Shown: piece by piece, positions 16,959 through 29,105 of the stretch
Position numbering within the stretch: position 1 is the stretch's first letter
Layout: every line of letters starts with the position of its first letter
NCBI RefSeq assembly: GCF_900103535.1
Contig: NZ_FNHQ01000008.1
Location: 1-64,000, forward strand
Length of the DNA: 64,000 nt
Origin: Megasphaera paucivorans
GTDB lineage: Bacteria; Bacillota; Negativicutes; Veillonellales; Megasphaeraceae
Direction of reading: 5' to 3'
The notes under the pieces: model-generated
Told to the model about the DNA's origin: nothing
Database searches by the model: none
What the model saw: the letters and a program-made list of their open reading frames with translations, nothing else
Position numbers and translations under genes: made by a program

Positions 16959-17630
16959 ATGGAACTGCATACGGGACACCATTTAATTGCTCAGCTTTTT
17001 GGAATGAACGTTAACATGGATACCCTCTATATGACCTGGTTGACAGCAGCCATTGTAATTGTTGTTACGATAGCGGCTACTCGCAGTCGGTCTCTAGTTC
17101 CCTCGGGAATACAGAATGTTGTAGAAATCATTGTCGAATCATTACTCGCCCAGTTTAAGGAAACGTTAGGGCCGAAATGGGGACAGGTGGTATCGGTGCT
17201 GCTGACTATGTTCTTGTTTATTCTCGTAGGCAATGAACTTGGTCTTTTGCCCAGTCCGCATATTTTGACATCGCCGACCAATGATTTGAATACTACATTG
17301 GGATTGGCGTTAGTTTCATCGTTTATGGTACACTTTGTTGCGTTACGGAACCAAGGGGTGAAAAAACATTTCAAGCATTATTTTGAACCGTTTATCCCTT
17401 TTGTTGTGATTAACCTGATGGAAGAATTCACCAAGCCGCTGACATTGGCTTTTCGACTGTTTGGCAATATTTTGGCTGGTGAAATACTGATGGAAGTATT
17501 ATATCTATTGGTTCCTGTCGGAGTACCGATTGTATGGCTTATTTTCAGCCTGGTCATAGGTTTGATTCAAGCCTTTATTTTCACGATACTGACGACGTCG
17601 TATCTTGCAGATTCATTGAAGGAAGATTGA
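16959..17630 (+). CDS. atpB: ATP synthase F0 subunit a
   Basis: 223 residues, about six membrane helices, forming the stator channel beside the c ring. The essential arginine is in LTLAFRLFGNILAGEI, and the C-terminal helix has LIQAFIFTILTTSYLADSL. AGAAAGGAGGTG precedes the ATG. It is shorter at the N-terminus than the enterobacterial subunit, as usual in Firmicutes. Confidence 0.95.
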   Translation: MELHTGHHLIAQLFGMNVNMDTLYMTWLTAAIVIVVTIAATRSRSLVPSGIQNVVEIIVESLLAQFKETLGPKWGQVVSVLLTMFLFILVGNELGLLPSPHILTSPTNDLNTTLGLALVSSFMVHFVALRNQGVKKHFKHYFEPFIPFVVINLMEEFTKPLTLAFRLFGNILAGEILMEVLYLLVPVGVPIVWLIFSLVIGLIQAFIFTILTTSYLADSLKED

Positions 17631-17682
17631 ATGATCGACGATACACTGCATATCATCAAAAAGTTATTGGGAGGTTTATATT

Positions 17683-17940
17683 ATGGAAAAAGCAATCGTA
17701 TTAGCATTATGTGGTATGGGAGCAAGTATTGGTATTGGTTTGGCAGCATTGGGCGCTGCTATCGGTGATGGTCATGCCGCCGGTAAAATGCTCGAAGGGT
17801 TGGCACGTCAGCCGGAAATGGGCGGCAAGCTTCTTGTCAATATGCTTATTTCTATCGGCTTAATTGAATCTATGCCTATTATCGCTGCCGTTATTGCTAT
17901 CGTTTTGGTATTTGCCAATCCGTTTACCAGCATGCTTTAA
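17683..17940 (+). CDS. atpE: ATP synthase F0 subunit c
   Basis: 85-residue hairpin of two membrane helices that forms the rotor ring. The polar loop is ARQPE and the ion-binding carboxylate is E62 in GLIESMPII. Helix 1 carries D29 in GAAIGDGH, at the place where sodium-type subunits have Gln. Following Ser63 resembles sodium-binding rings, but the next residue is Met, not Thr. Coupling ion is therefore uncertain. TTGGGAGG lies before the ATG. Confidence 0.96.
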   Translation: MEKAIVLALCGMGASIGIGLAALGAAIGDGHAAGKMLEGLARQPEMGGKLLVNMLISIGLIESMPIIAAVIAIVLVFANPFTSML

Positions 17941-17989
17941 TATGCAGCATGCATATTACTACGTATGTAGGTAAAAGGAGGGAATCGAA

Positions 17990-18487
17990 TTGATAGATAT
18001 TAACGGAACGTTACTTATCCAATTCCTCAACTTCTTTGTCCTTGTCGCTATTTTAGCGAAGTTTGCTTATAAGCCGATTTTAAAGACGTTGGAAGACCGC
18101 AGAAATAAAATTGCATCTGATTTGAATAATGCACAGGCAGCCCGGGATGCGGCCGAAAAAATGAAGGCCGATTATCAGGAACAAATCAAAAATGCACATG
18201 CGGAAGCCCAAGTTATCATCGATAAGGCTGTCAAGCAGGCGGATAAAGAAGCCCAGACGCAGTTGGCTTCTGTCCGGGCGCAGATTACGCGTGAAAAAGA
18301 AGTAGCCCAGGCGGAAATCATTAATGAACGGGAAGCTGCTATTCGTGAAATGCGTAATGAGGTAGTGACGCTGTCCATGGCTGTGGCAGAAAAGCTACTG
18401 AAGAAGAATATGGATACAGATATGAATGCGAAATTAATTGCCGACTGTATCGAAAAAATAGATGCCCAAAAGGCAGCAGGTAGATAA
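17990..18487 (+). CDS. atpF: ATP synthase F0 subunit b
   Basis: 165 residues: one N-terminal membrane helix (LLIQFLNFFVLVAILAKF), then a long charged coiled coil that dimerises as the peripheral stalk. It starts at TTG 17990 after AAAAGGAGGG. The C-terminal end contacts the delta subunit encoded two bases downstream. Confidence 0.95.
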   Translation: MIDINGTLLIQFLNFFVLVAILAKFAYKPILKTLEDRRNKIASDLNNAQAARDAAEKMKADYQEQIKNAHAEAQVIIDKAVKQADKEAQTQLASVRAQITREKEVAQAEIINEREAAIREMRNEVVTLSMAVAEKLLKKNMDTDMNAKLIADCIEKIDAQKAAGR

Positions 18488-18489
18488 GT

Positions 18490-19059
18490 ATGGTACCTGA
18501 AATTGTATACAGCAAATACAGCCAGGCAATGTTTGATATTGCCAATGAACAACATAAAATTGAAGAATATGGTAATGAATTGAAAACCATTCGGGATACA
18601 TTGCAAATGAATCCGGACTTATGGAGTTTTTTGCTGCACCCTTTGGTACCGGATCGTTCTAAAAAAGATACGATCCGACAAATTTTTGCCGATGATGTGT
18701 CACCAATCGTGCTGCAATTTATGTATGTTATGGTTGATCGGCGCCGGGAAGCGGTATTGACAGCTGCTATAGACGGGTTTATCGAGTTGTCCCGTGCGGC
18801 GCAAAACATAGAAGTGGCAAGGATTCATGTAATTAAGCCATTATCAGCAAAAGAAGAAGCAGAGCTCGTTGCCGGACTGGAAAAAATGACGGGGAAGAAA
18901 ATTGACCCCTTGTATTATGTCGACCCGTCTATTATAGGCGGTGTCGTCATCCGAATCGGTGACAGACTAATAGACGGAAGCTTGCTCAGGCAGCTCCAGG
19001 ACATGGAACATGCCCTGCTGCAGGCTGATGTGACGAATGAGGTGACGGACGCGAAATGA
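18490..19059 (+). CDS. atpH: ATP synthase F1 subunit delta
   Basis: 189 residues linking the b stalk to the F1 head. [16 protein letters not shown] near the N-terminus and the C-terminal [20 protein letters not shown] signature of the OSCP/delta family are clear. Its TGA overlaps the atpA ATG by four bases. Confidence 0.95.
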   Translation: MVPEIVYSKYSQAMFDIANEQHKIEEYGNELKTIRDTLQMNPDLWSFLLHPLVPDRSKKDTIRQIFADDVSPIVLQFMYVMVDRRREAVLTAAIDGFIELSRAAQNIEVARIHVIKPLSAKEEAELVAGLEKMTGKKIDPLYYVDPSIIGGVVIRIGDRLIDGSLLRQLQDMEHALLQADVTNEVTDAK

Positions 19060-20591
19060 ATATGAAGCCAGAAGAAATCACGGCTATAATTAAAAAACAA
19101 ATCGAAAACTACGACGTAGAGATGAATGTCGACGACGTAGGCACTGTCCTGGAAGTTGGGGACGGAATTGCCCATATATACGGTTTGGATAAGGCTATGT
19201 CCGGGGAACTCTTGGAATTGCCTCATGACGTATATGGGATGGCGTTGAATCTGGAAGAAGATAATGTAGGTGCTGTTTTGCTCGGGAATGATTCGCTTAT
19301 CAGGGAAGGCGATACTGTCCGCCGTACTGGCCGTGTTATACGTGTACCGGTAGGCGACAGCATGATTGGCCGCGTTGTTAGTCCGCTGGGAGTAGCAATC
19401 GACGGCAAAGGAAAAATTGAAACCGCGGAAACACGGCTGATCGAATTTCCGGCACCGGGCATTGCCGACCGCCAGCCGGTAAAGAAACCGTTGCAGACAG
19501 GCTTAAAAGCTATCGATTCGATGGTTCCTATCGGACGTGGACAGCGTGAGCTGATCATCGGTGACCGTGGAACCGGAAAAACGGCAATTGCCATCGATAC
19601 GATTATTAATCAAAAGGACAGCGGTGTTATCTGTATTTATGTTGCTATCGGTCAGAAAGCATCTACCGTTGCTCGTGTCGTACGTACATTGGAAGCCCAT
19701 GGTGCGATGGCATATACCATCGTTGTAGCGGCTACGGCCTCTGACGGAGCACCGTTGCAATATCTGGCACCGTATGCCGGGGTAGCAATGGGTGAATATT
19801 TCATGTATCAGGGAAAAGATGTTCTCTGTATCTATGATGATCTTTCCAAGCATGCCCAGGCATATCGGGCAATGAGTTTGCTGCTCCGCCGTCCGCCAGG
19901 ACGTGAAGCGTACCCTGGGGATGTTTTTTATTTACATTCCCGTTTATTGGAACGTGCGGCCAAGCTGTCAGATGATTTGGGGGGCGGTTCCATTACTGCG
20001 CTGCCGATTATTGAAACGCTGGCCGGAGATTTGTCGGCATATATTCCGACAAATGTTATTTCTATTACAGATGGACAGATATTCCTGGAAACAGAATTAT
20101 TCAATTCCGGTGTACGGCCGGCTATCAATGTCGGGTTATCCGTATCCCGTGTCGGCGGTTCCGCACAGATCAAGGCAATGAAGAAAATTGCCGGTACACT
20201 GCGTCTGGATTTGGCTCAGTACCGTGAATTGGCGGCGTTTGCTCAATTCGGATCGGATTTGGATAAGAATACGAAGGCACAGATCGATCGCGGAGAACGG
20301 ACGATGCAGATGCTGATTCAGCCGCAGTATGAACCTATGGCGGTTGAAGACCAGGTCATGGAAATATATCTGGCGGTCAAAGGCTATTTGATGCCGGTAG
20401 AAGTCCATGAAGTTACCGTGTTTGAAACGGAATTTATTAAATTCATGCATACCAATTATCCACAGATCGGGCAGGATATCAAAGCCAAGAAGGAAATGAC
20501 ATCTGAAACGGAGGCAGCTCTTATTAAGGCTGTAGAAGAATTCACCAAGGAATACGGTGCATCCCATCAACTGATCAAAGAGGAGGAATAG
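19056..20591 (+). CDS. atpA: ATP synthase F1 subunit alpha
   Basis: 511 residues, the non-catalytic nucleotide-binding subunit. It has an N-terminal beta barrel, P-loop GDRGTGKTA near 170-178, [20 protein letters not shown] and the signature [25 protein letters not shown] upstream supports the ATG at 19056. Length is standard. Confidence 0.97.
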   Translation: MNMKPEEITAIIKKQIENYDVEMNVDDVGTVLEVGDGIAHIYGLDKAMSGELLELPHDVYGMALNLEEDNVGAVLLGNDSLIREGDTVRRTGRVIRVPVGDSMIGRVVSPLGVAIDGKGKIETAETRLIEFPAPGIADRQPVKKPLQTGLKAIDSMVPIGRGQRELIIGDRGTGKTAIAIDTIINQKDSGVICIYVAIGQKASTVARVVRTLEAHGAMAYTIVVAATASDGAPLQYLAPYAGVAMGEYFMYQGKDVLCIYDDLSKHAQAYRAMSLLLRRPPGREAYPGDVFYLHSRLLERAAKLSDDLGGGSITALPIIETLAGDLSAYIPTNVISITDGQIFLETELFNSGVRPAINVGLSVSRVGGSAQIKAMKKIAGTLRLDLAQYRELAAFAQFGSDLDKNTKAQIDRGERTMQMLIQPQYEPMAVEDQVMEIYLAVKGYLMPVEVHEVTVFETEFIKFMHTNYPQIGQDIKAKKEMTSETEAALIKAVEEFTKEYGASHQLIKEEE

Positions 20592-20594
20592 CGT

Positions 20595-21455
20595 ATGCCG
20601 AGTGCACGTGAGATAAACCGACGGATTAAGTCCGTGACGAACACCCAGCAGATTACCAAGGCCATGAAAATGGTATCCTCCGTACGTCTGCGCCGTGCAC
20701 AGGAACGCGCTTTGGCAACCGCGCCATTTACAGAAAAGATAGAAGGCATGCTGCGGCGTTTGTCGGCGGCCTTGCCAGGTGACGACAGTCCTTTCTTTAA
20801 GAAAAGAGAGGTCCATCGTACCTGTTATATCGTTATTGGAGCAGATAAAGGGCTGGCCGGAGCCTATAGCTCCAATGTAAATAAAGCGCTTGTGTCTGTT
20901 CTTAAAGACAGGCGCCGTGACGGGATATATCTGATGGTAACGGGACGAAAACCTGTAGAATATTTGAAGCATCTGCGCGTTACGCCGGAATTCAAATGGA
21001 CAGGATTTTCTGATAAACCGCAATTCAGCCACGCACAAAAATTGGCAGCGCAAGTGACCAAGCAGTTCCTTGACGGAGATTTTGATGAAGTGTATCTTAT
21101 TTATACACAGTTTAAGTCCGCTTTATCTCAAGAGGTCCAAATGACCAAGCTGCTTCCGATTTCACAGGAAGCGGTAGCAGAGAAGAAGGGACCAGAGGAA
21201 GAATATCTGTTTGCGCCGGATGCGCAGCAGGTATTGTCGACCTTATTACCGCAGTACCTCAACATGGTGGTCTACAACGGACTGCTTCAATCGGCAGCCA
21301 GTGAGCTGGGGGCCCGCATGACGGCAATGACGTCGGCAACGGATAATGCTGGAGAATTGATCGATAAACTGACTGTACATTATAATAAAGTACGGCAGGC
21401 CGGCATAACCAATGAATTGACGGAAATCGTAAGCGGCGCGAACGCGTTGCAGTAA
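20595..21455 (+). CDS. atpG: ATP synthase F1 subunit gamma
   Basis: 286 residues forming the rotating shaft: N-terminal helix SAREINRRIKSVTNTQQITKA and C-terminal ARMTAMTSATDNAGELI, both conserved contact regions with the alpha/beta hexamer. AGAGGAGGAA precedes the ATG, three bases after atpA stops. Confidence 0.96.
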   Translation: MPSAREINRRIKSVTNTQQITKAMKMVSSVRLRRAQERALATAPFTEKIEGMLRRLSAALPGDDSPFFKKREVHRTCYIVIGADKGLAGAYSSNVNKALVSVLKDRRRDGIYLMVTGRKPVEYLKHLRVTPEFKWTGFSDKPQFSHAQKLAAQVTKQFLDGDFDEVYLIYTQFKSALSQEVQMTKLLPISQEAVAEKKGPEEEYLFAPDAQQVLSTLLPQYLNMVVYNGLLQSAASELGARMTAMTSATDNAGELIDKLTVHYNKVRQAGITNELTEIVSGANALQ

Positions 21456-21461
21456 CGGTGA

Positions 21462-22910
<1,449 letters not shown>

Positions 22911-22914
22911 GGCG

Positions 22915-23343
22915 ATGGCAGATACAAAGAAGACGATCCAGCTGGAAATCATTACGCCGGACGCATCTGTGTTCAAAGGCGAAGTTGACTTTGTTCTGGT
23001 TCGTGCCTTGGACGGGGACTTGGGCATTATGCCCAGTCATGCTCCGCTGTTAGCTTCTTTGCAAATTTGGCCGTTGATGTATGAAAAGGATCACGACCGG
23101 AATGGTATTTTTGTGGTAGGCGGTTTTCTGGAAGTAAAAAATAATACAGTGACTGTTATTACTCCGAATGCAGAATTATCCGGCAGTATTGATCGTAAAC
23201 GGGCAGAGGAAGCAAAAAGACGTGCAGAAAAGCGTTTGAATGCTAAAACGCAGGATATTGATGTGGAAAGAGCTCAATTAGCTTTGCACAGGGCTATCGG
23301 CCGTATTGTGACAGTTACGCAATATGGGAAAAAAATTAAATAA
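22915..23343 (+). CDS. atpC: ATP synthase F1 subunit epsilon
   Basis: 142 residues: N-terminal beta sandwich (LEIITPDASVFKGEVDFV, LGIMPSHAPLLASL) and a C-terminal helical hairpin that inhibits ATP hydrolysis. It is the last gene of the operon, followed immediately by a terminator. Confidence 0.95.
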   Translation: MADTKKTIQLEIITPDASVFKGEVDFVLVRALDGDLGIMPSHAPLLASLQIWPLMYEKDHDRNGIFVVGGFLEVKNNTVTVITPNAELSGSIDRKRAEEAKRRAEKRLNAKTQDIDVERAQLALHRAIGRIVTVTQYGKKIK

Positions 23344-23355
23344 TTAATTTGGCAG

Positions 23356-23383
23356 GGCAGTTCAAATGAACTGCCTTGTTTTT
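23356..23383 (+). terminator. Terminator of the ATP synthase operon
   Basis: GGCAGTTCA pairs with TGAACTGCC with minimal loop, followed by TTGTTTTT, 12 bases past the atpC stop. Confidence 0.88.
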
Positions 23384-23502
23384 CTATATTATAGTATTAT
23401 AGAGTTGAACGGATTGACATAATAGTGTAAGATGTATTTGCATGTTTGTTTTTACTTGCATCGCATGTTTTATTGTTAGTCTTGAGATAAAGGATGGGTT
23501 TC

Positions 23503-25791
23503 ATGGAATTTCCAATTAAGCGGACTATTATTATTGACGATACGAAAAAGAAAAAAGGCAAAAAAACGGCAGCCAAGGATGCCAAGAAGGGAAAAGCTAC
23601 CATTATTAAAGGTACTGTGCATGTGCCGGAAAAGGTGAAGCTTACTAAAATGGATCCTTTGCCGAAGAATGCTAAAAATCTGGTTATTGTGGAATCACCG
23701 GCTAAGGCTAAAACGATTGAACGATTTTTAGGCAATTCCTATAAGGTATTGGCCAGCCGCGGTCATTTGCGTGATTTGCCTCGCAATCAATTCGGAGTCA
23801 ATATTGAAGATAATTTCACACCGACATATACTAATATGTTTGATAAGAAAAAATTGATTGAAGAGCTTCAAAATGAGTTTGTCCGGTCTAAGAAAGTGTA
23901 CCTGGCAACTGACCCTGACCGTGAAGGAGAAGCTATATCCTGGCATTTAGCACATTTGCTGGATATGGATACTCATGAAACGTGCCGCGTAATGTTTCAC
24001 GAAATTACGAAAAAGGGAATTATAGAGGGCATGGAACATCCGCAGTGCATAGATTTGCAAAAAGTAGATGCACAGCAGGCACGCCGTGTTTTGGATAGAA
24101 TCGTGGGGTACAAGCTCAGCCCTCTGCTTTGGAAAAAGGTTTGCAAGGGATTGAGTGCCGGACGTGTACAATCTGTTGCGGTACGCCTTATTTGCGAACG
24201 TGAGGAAGAAATAAAGGCTTTTGTGCCACAGGAATATTGGACTGTCAATGGCGTCTATAAGACCGAAGATGGAATCGTACTGCAGACGGAATTGACTAAA
24301 ATAGAGGGCAAAAAAGCAGAGATTGAAGATGGCGGGACGGCCAACCGCATCGCAGCAGAATTGCAGTGGGAACAGCAGGGAAGCGCTGCAACGGCAGGAC
24401 ATCAGCCGGATATGGTTACTAAGGTGGAACGGCGTAAGCGTAAACGGCAGCCGCAGCCGCCGTTTACTACTTCGACGATGCAGCAGGAATGTGTCAGCAA
24501 ATTGAATTTTGGTGCCAAAAAGACAATGATGCTGGCACAGCAGTTATATGAAGGTCTGGATATCGGGGAACAGGGACATGTAGGGTTGATTACCTATATG
24601 AGAACTGACTCGGTCCGTATTAATGAAGATATGATTCAAGATGTACGTACGTTTATTGCAGATACATATGGATCTGCCTATGTTCCTGCCAAAGCGCATG
24701 TCTATAAAACAAAACAGACCAGTCAGGATGCCCATGAAGCGATTCGGCCGACATCGCTGGAATTAACGCCGGCGATAGTTGCCAATTATGTATCTCGTGA
24801 CCAGCTGCGGTTATATACACTGATTTGGAACCGTTTTGTGGCAAGTCAGATGACGGCGGTTGAAACAGAACATTTAGCGGTGACTGTCGTAAGCGGCATG
24901 TATGAGTTAAAAGCTTCCGGATATAAAGTTGTTTTCAAAGGGTTTACAGAGTTATATGAGGATGCAAAAAAAGATAAAAATGTGGCAGAGTTGCCGGATA
25001 TTGCAGCCGATACGATTGTTCATAATGAAGGAACAGAGGCTTTGCAGCATTTTACACAGCCGCCGGCCCGATACACGGAAGCCAGCCTTATTAAGACATT
25101 GGAAGAAAAAGGTATTGGACGGCCTAGTACCTATGCTCCTATTATGGATACGATCCAAAAGCGGAATTATGTGGAAAAGAAAGAAAAACAGTTCATACCG
25201 ACTGAATTGGGTGTAGTGATTGTCGATTTATTGAAAAAATATTTCGAACGTATTATCAATGTCAGTTTTACAGCGGAACTAGAAGAAGAGCTGGATGGCA
25301 TTGAACAGGGGAAGAATACATATACGCATGTATTGAGCGATTTTTACAAGGTATTTGAACCCGAAATGGAAAATGCAGAAAGTAAGATGGAAAAGGTGAC
25401 GGTTGCCGGACAGGAATCTGGAGAGATGTGTGAACTTTGCGGATCTCCTATGGTTTATAAATTTGGCCGTTTCGGCAAGTTCCTGGCCTGTTCCAATTTT
25501 CCTGAATGTCATAATACAAAAGCTATTGTAGAAGATCTCGGTATTACCTGTCCTAAATGCGGCAAGGGCAGCATGATCAAACGTAAATCAAAACGCGGCC
25601 GTGTGTTTTATGGCTGCAGTGAATATCCAAATTGTGATTTTGTGCTTTGGAATCAGCCTGTAGATAAAAAGTGTCCGGTGTGTGGCAGTATTATGATCGT
25701 TAAGCATTATAAGACCGGTCCTGATAAAATTTTCTGCAGTAATGCAGCGTGTGAAAATTATAAAAAGGGTGAAACAGTCAATGAAGAATAA
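23503..25791 (+). CDS. topA: DNA topoisomerase I
   Basis: 762 residues relaxing negatively supercoiled DNA. An unusual lysine-rich extension of about 60 residues precedes the Toprim domain ([31 protein letters not shown]). The active-site tyrosine is Y365 in ITYMRTDS. The C-terminus has three Cys4 zinc ribbons (CELCGSPM..., CPKCGKGSM..., CPVCGSIM...). AAAGGA is 10 bases before ATG 23503; the ATG at 23494 is too close. The last 11 bases overlap trmFO. Confidence 0.96.
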   Translation: MEFPIKRTIIIDDTKKKKGKKTAAKDAKKGKATIIKGTVHVPEKVKLTKMDPLPKNAKNLVIVESPAKAKTIERFLGNSYKVLASRGHLRDLPRNQFGVNIEDNFTPTYTNMFDKKKLIEELQNEFVRSKKVYLATDPDREGEAISWHLAHLLDMDTHETCRVMFHEITKKGIIEGMEHPQCIDLQKVDAQQARRVLDRIVGYKLSPLLWKKVCKGLSAGRVQSVAVRLICEREEEIKAFVPQEYWTVNGVYKTEDGIVLQTELTKIEGKKAEIEDGGTANRIAAELQWEQQGSAATAGHQPDMVTKVERRKRKRQPQPPFTTSTMQQECVSKLNFGAKKTMMLAQQLYEGLDIGEQGHVGLITYMRTDSVRINEDMIQDVRTFIADTYGSAYVPAKAHVYKTKQTSQDAHEAIRPTSLELTPAIVANYVSRDQLRLYTLIWNRFVASQMTAVETEHLAVTVVSGMYELKASGYKVVFKGFTELYEDAKKDKNVAELPDIAADTIVHNEGTEALQHFTQPPARYTEASLIKTLEEKGIGRPSTYAPIMDTIQKRNYVEKKEKQFIPTELGVVIVDLLKKYFERIINVSFTAELEEELDGIEQGKNTYTHVLSDFYKVFEPEMENAESKMEKVTVAGQESGEMCELCGSPMVYKFGRFGKFLACSNFPECHNTKAIVEDLGITCPKCGKGSMIKRKSKRGRVFYGCSEYPNCDFVLWNQPVDKKCPVCGSIMIVKHYKTGPDKIFCSNAACENYKKGETVNEE

Positions 25792-27094
25792 TGTCTTAGT
25801 TATCGGAGCCGGTCTTGCCGGATCGGAAGCCGCTTGGCAGCTTGTATGCCGCGGTATTCCCGTGGAATTGGTAGAAATGCGCCCTGTCAAGTCATCGCCG
25901 GCTCATCATACGGAATTTTTTGCTGAATTAGTGTGCAGTAATTCACTGCGGGCAGCGAATGTTGAAAACGCCGTAGGACTTTTAAAAGAAGAGATGCGGC
26001 GCCTCGGCTCCCTTATTATGGAGGCGGCTGATGCCACTCGTGTTCCGGCGGGAGGCGCACTGGCAGTGGACCGTGTTCCTTTCAGCCAGATGGTTACGGA
26101 ACGGCTGAAAAATCATCCGCTGGTTACCGTACGGCATGAGGAGATAACCAAAATTCCCGAGGATCAGGTGTGTATCATTGCGACAGGACCGCTTACTAGC
26201 GAGAGGATGGCTGAAACGATCCGTACGATGACGGGTGCCGATTATTTTCATTTTCATGATGCGGCGGCTCCGATTGTTTCGGTTGATTCTTTGGATATGA
26301 CGAAGGTATACCGGGCAGCTCGCTATGGAAAAGGCGGAGCTGATTACCTCAACTGTCCGTTTACGGAAGAAGAATATAAAGAATTTTGGCAGGCTCTGAC
26401 TACTGCCGAATGCACGGAACTTAAAGAATTCGAAAAAAACGATGCCGTATTTGAAGGGTGTATGCCGGTAGAAATCATGGCTTCCCGCGGTATTGATACG
26501 CTGCGTTTTGGACCTATGAAACCCGTAGGACTCGAACTCCCCGGTACGGATACCATTCCCTATGCGGTGGTACAGCTTCGACAGGATAACGGCAGTGCTA
26601 CCTTATATAACATGGTCGGGTTTCAGACGCATCTGAAATGGGGAGAACAAAAAAGAGTATTTTCCATGATACCGGGGCTGGAACATGCTGAATTCATCCG
26701 TTATGGCGTTATGCACCGCAATTCCTATATCAATTCACCTGAATTATTGCATGCAACGCTGCAGTACCGCCATAATCCAAAACTTTTTTTTGCAGGACAG
26801 TTAACGGGAGTGGAAGGATATCTGGAATCGGCGGCGATGGGATTGCTGGCAGGGATCAACGCCGCGCGTTTTTTGGCAGATAAAGAGAACATTGTTTTTT
26901 CAAAGCGTACGGCTATTGGCGGATTAAGCCAATATATTTCTACCGGCCCTAATGACCATTTTCAACCGATGAATATCAACTTTGGAATTATGGAACCCCT
27001 AGGTATAAAAAAGCGTATGAAGAAAAAAGAAAAAAATGCGCTTTTGGCACAACGGGCACTGGAAGAAATAGATGCTGTAAAGGAGAAGATATAG
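25781..27094 (+). CDS. trmFO: tRNA (uracil-54-C5)-methyltransferase, folate/FAD-dependent
   Basis: 437 residues making ribothymidine at tRNA position 54 using methylenetetrahydrofolate and FADH2. The N-terminal FAD loop reads [15 protein letters not shown], followed by [27 protein letters not shown] and the C-terminal [18 protein letters not shown]. The ATG at 25781 lies inside topA; a frame extension to 25742 is topA shadow. GGGTGAAA lies upstream. Its TAG directly abuts the hslV ATG. Confidence 0.96.
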   Translation: MKNNVLVIGAGLAGSEAAWQLVCRGIPVELVEMRPVKSSPAHHTEFFAELVCSNSLRAANVENAVGLLKEEMRRLGSLIMEAADATRVPAGGALAVDRVPFSQMVTERLKNHPLVTVRHEEITKIPEDQVCIIATGPLTSERMAETIRTMTGADYFHFHDAAAPIVSVDSLDMTKVYRAARYGKGGADYLNCPFTEEEYKEFWQALTTAECTELKEFEKNDAVFEGCMPVEIMASRGIDTLRFGPMKPVGLELPGTDTIPYAVVQLRQDNGSATLYNMVGFQTHLKWGEQKRVFSMIPGLEHAEFIRYGVMHRNSYINSPELLHATLQYRHNPKLFFAGQLTGVEGYLESAAMGLLAGINAARFLADKENIVFSKRTAIGGLSQYISTGPNDHFQPMNINFGIMEPLGIKKRMKKKEKNALLAQRALEEIDAVKEKI

Positions 27095-27634
27095 ATGGAT
27101 ACAGAATTTCATGCTACGACTATCGTAGCAGTACAGAAGGACGGTAAGACCGCGATTGCCGGCGATGGACAGGTTACCATGGGAAATTCGGTTATTATGA
27201 AGCAGACGGCACAGAAGGTACGGCGTCTCTATCATGGTAAAATCGTCAGCGGGTTTGCTGGTTCTGTTGCTGATGCGTTTACATTATTTGATCATTTTGA
27301 AGAAAAACTGAATGAACATAATGGAAATCTTGTACGCAGTGCTGTGGAACTGGCTAAAGATTGGCGTTCAGACAAAATTCTGCATAAGCTGGAGGCATTA
27401 TTGCTGGTAGCAGATAACCAGCGTATTTTGCTTATATCCGGCAATGGAGAAGTTATCGAACCGGATGATGGGATTCTGGCTATTGGTTCCGGCGGCAATT
27501 ATGCATTGGCTTCAGCGCGGGCCCTCATGCAGAATACCGATTTAGCAGCGCGGGAAATTGCTGAAAAATCATTGCATATTGCAGCGGATATCTGTGTATA
27601 TACGAATCATCATGTTATTGTAGAAGAAATTTAA
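27095..27634 (+). CDS. hslV: ATP-dependent protease subunit HslV
   Basis: 179 residues, the proteolytic ring of the HslUV protease. The Ntn-hydrolase start reads [14 protein letters not shown] with [10 protein letters not shown] following. The catalytic Thr is likely T8, exposed after removal of seven residues (MDTEFHA), longer than the single Met removed in the enterobacterial enzyme. [15 protein letters not shown] near 130 is conserved. No spacer separates it from trmFO. Confidence 0.95.
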   Translation: MDTEFHATTIVAVQKDGKTAIAGDGQVTMGNSVIMKQTAQKVRRLYHGKIVSGFAGSVADAFTLFDHFEEKLNEHNGNLVRSAVELAKDWRSDKILHKLEALLLVADNQRILLISGNGEVIEPDDGILAIGSGGNYALASARALMQNTDLAAREIAEKSLHIAADICVYTNHHVIVEEI

Positions 27635-27651
27635 GAAAAGAGGAACAGTAT

Positions 27652-29067
27652 ATGTACGACATGGAATTAACACCAAAACAAATTGTTGCGGAACTCGATA
27701 AATATATTGTTGGTCAAGGGGAAGCAAAAAAATCTGTAGCGATTGCATTGCGTAATCGCTGGCGCCGCAAGCATTTGAGCGAAAATATGCAGGAGGAAAT
27801 TATTCCTAAAAATATTCTTCTCATCGGGCCGACTGGCGTAGGCAAGACAGAAATCGCCAGACGGCTGGCACGTCTTGTAGGGGCTCCGTTTATTAAGGTG
27901 GAAGCAACGAAGTATACAGAAGTAGGCTATGTGGGACGTGATGTGGAGCAGATTATTCGTGACTTGGTGGCCAATGCTATCCGCATGGTGGAAGAACAAG
28001 AAAGCCAGACATATAAAGCGAAGGCAGAGGCAGAAGCGAATAAACGGATTCTGCAGGTGTTTTGGCCGAAAAAAACAACAGAAGAAAAACTGCGCAATCC
28101 CATGGACATTATTTTTGGAAATGAGGAAGAAAAAAAGAACGAAGAAAAGAAAAGTGAAGAAGCACCCAAACAGCTAGAAAGTGTATCGCCTGATCGTCGG
28201 CAGAAAATGTATGAAGAAATTTGTGCGCATAAAATGGATGACCGGGAAATTGAAATAGAAGTCGCAGAACAAGATAAAGCAATTCAAGGCATTTTGACAG
28301 GAAATTCCACGGAAGAACTGACGAATAATTTTCAGGAAATGCTTGGCAGTATTATGCCTAAGAAGAAAAAGAAAAAGAAAATGACAGTCAGCAAAGCACG
28401 TGAAATTTTCAGGGAAGAAGAGTTGGAAAAGTGCTTGGATATGGATGTCATTGTTGATAAGGCGATTGAAGCTACGGAGCAGGCAGGGATTGTTTTTATT
28501 GATGAATTTGATAAAATTGCCGAAAAAGGACGCAGCAACGGACCCGATGTATCTCGAGAAGGGGTGCAGAGAGATATCCTGCCGATCGTGGAAGGCGCAA
28601 CGGTCAATACCAAATATGGTCCGGTTAAGACCGATCACATCCTGTTTATAGCAGCCGGTGCATTTCATGTGTCGAAACCATCTGATTTGATTCCGGAATT
28701 ACAAGGACGGTTCCCTATCCGGGTTGAACTGCAGTCACTTACTATAGAAGATTTTCGGAAAATTCTTACGGAACCGGATCAATCGTTGGTAAAACAGTAT
28801 ATCGCATTGCTTTCGACAGAAGGAATTGAGTTGGAATTTACGGAGGATGGTATCGATACAATTGCCGAATTTGCCTATAAGGTTAATTTGGAAACAGAGA
28901 ATATCGGAGCCCGCCGTCTTCATACGATTTTAGAAAAAATTTTGGAGGATGTAGCATATGAAGCTCCTGATGTCGATGATACACATATCGTAGTCAATAG
29001 TGCTTTTGTTACAAATAAATTGAATGATGTAGTACAAAATGTTGATTTGAGTCATTACATTTTGTAA
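27652..29067 (+). CDS. hslU: HslU ATPase subunit of the HslUV protease
   Basis: 471 residues, AAA+ unfoldase. MELTPKQIVAELDKYIVGQ starts the protein; Walker A is GPTGVGKTEIAR near 60-71 and Walker B is GIVFIDEFDKIA. A charged, lysine-rich I-domain occupies about 140-245, with KKKKKKK near 240. ELQGRFPIRVEL and the C-terminal ENIGARRLHTILEKILED are typical. AAGAGGAACAG precedes the ATG. Confidence 0.96.
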   Translation: MYDMELTPKQIVAELDKYIVGQGEAKKSVAIALRNRWRRKHLSENMQEEIIPKNILLIGPTGVGKTEIARRLARLVGAPFIKVEATKYTEVGYVGRDVEQIIRDLVANAIRMVEEQESQTYKAKAEAEANKRILQVFWPKKTTEEKLRNPMDIIFGNEEEKKNEEKKSEEAPKQLESVSPDRRQKMYEEICAHKMDDREIEIEVAEQDKAIQGILTGNSTEELTNNFQEMLGSIMPKKKKKKKMTVSKAREIFREEELEKCLDMDVIVDKAIEATEQAGIVFIDEFDKIAEKGRSNGPDVSREGVQRDILPIVEGATVNTKYGPVKTDHILFIAAGAFHVSKPSDLIPELQGRFPIRVELQSLTIEDFRKILTEPDQSLVKQYIALLSTEGIELEFTEDGIDTIAEFAYKVNLETENIGARRLHTILEKILEDVAYEAPDVDDTHIVVNSAFVTNKLNDVVQNVDLSHYIL

Positions 29068-29105
29068 GGCATATATCCGGTCTCCAGGCCGGTTAAGGGA
29101 GAATT

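Noticed and set aside
20136-21053. 305-codon minus-strand frame
   Set aside because: Antisense to atpA and atpG, no ribosome binding site, composition of a shadow frame.
23414-23442. Promoter for topA at TTGACA 23414
   Set aside because: No acceptable -10 box at the right spacing.
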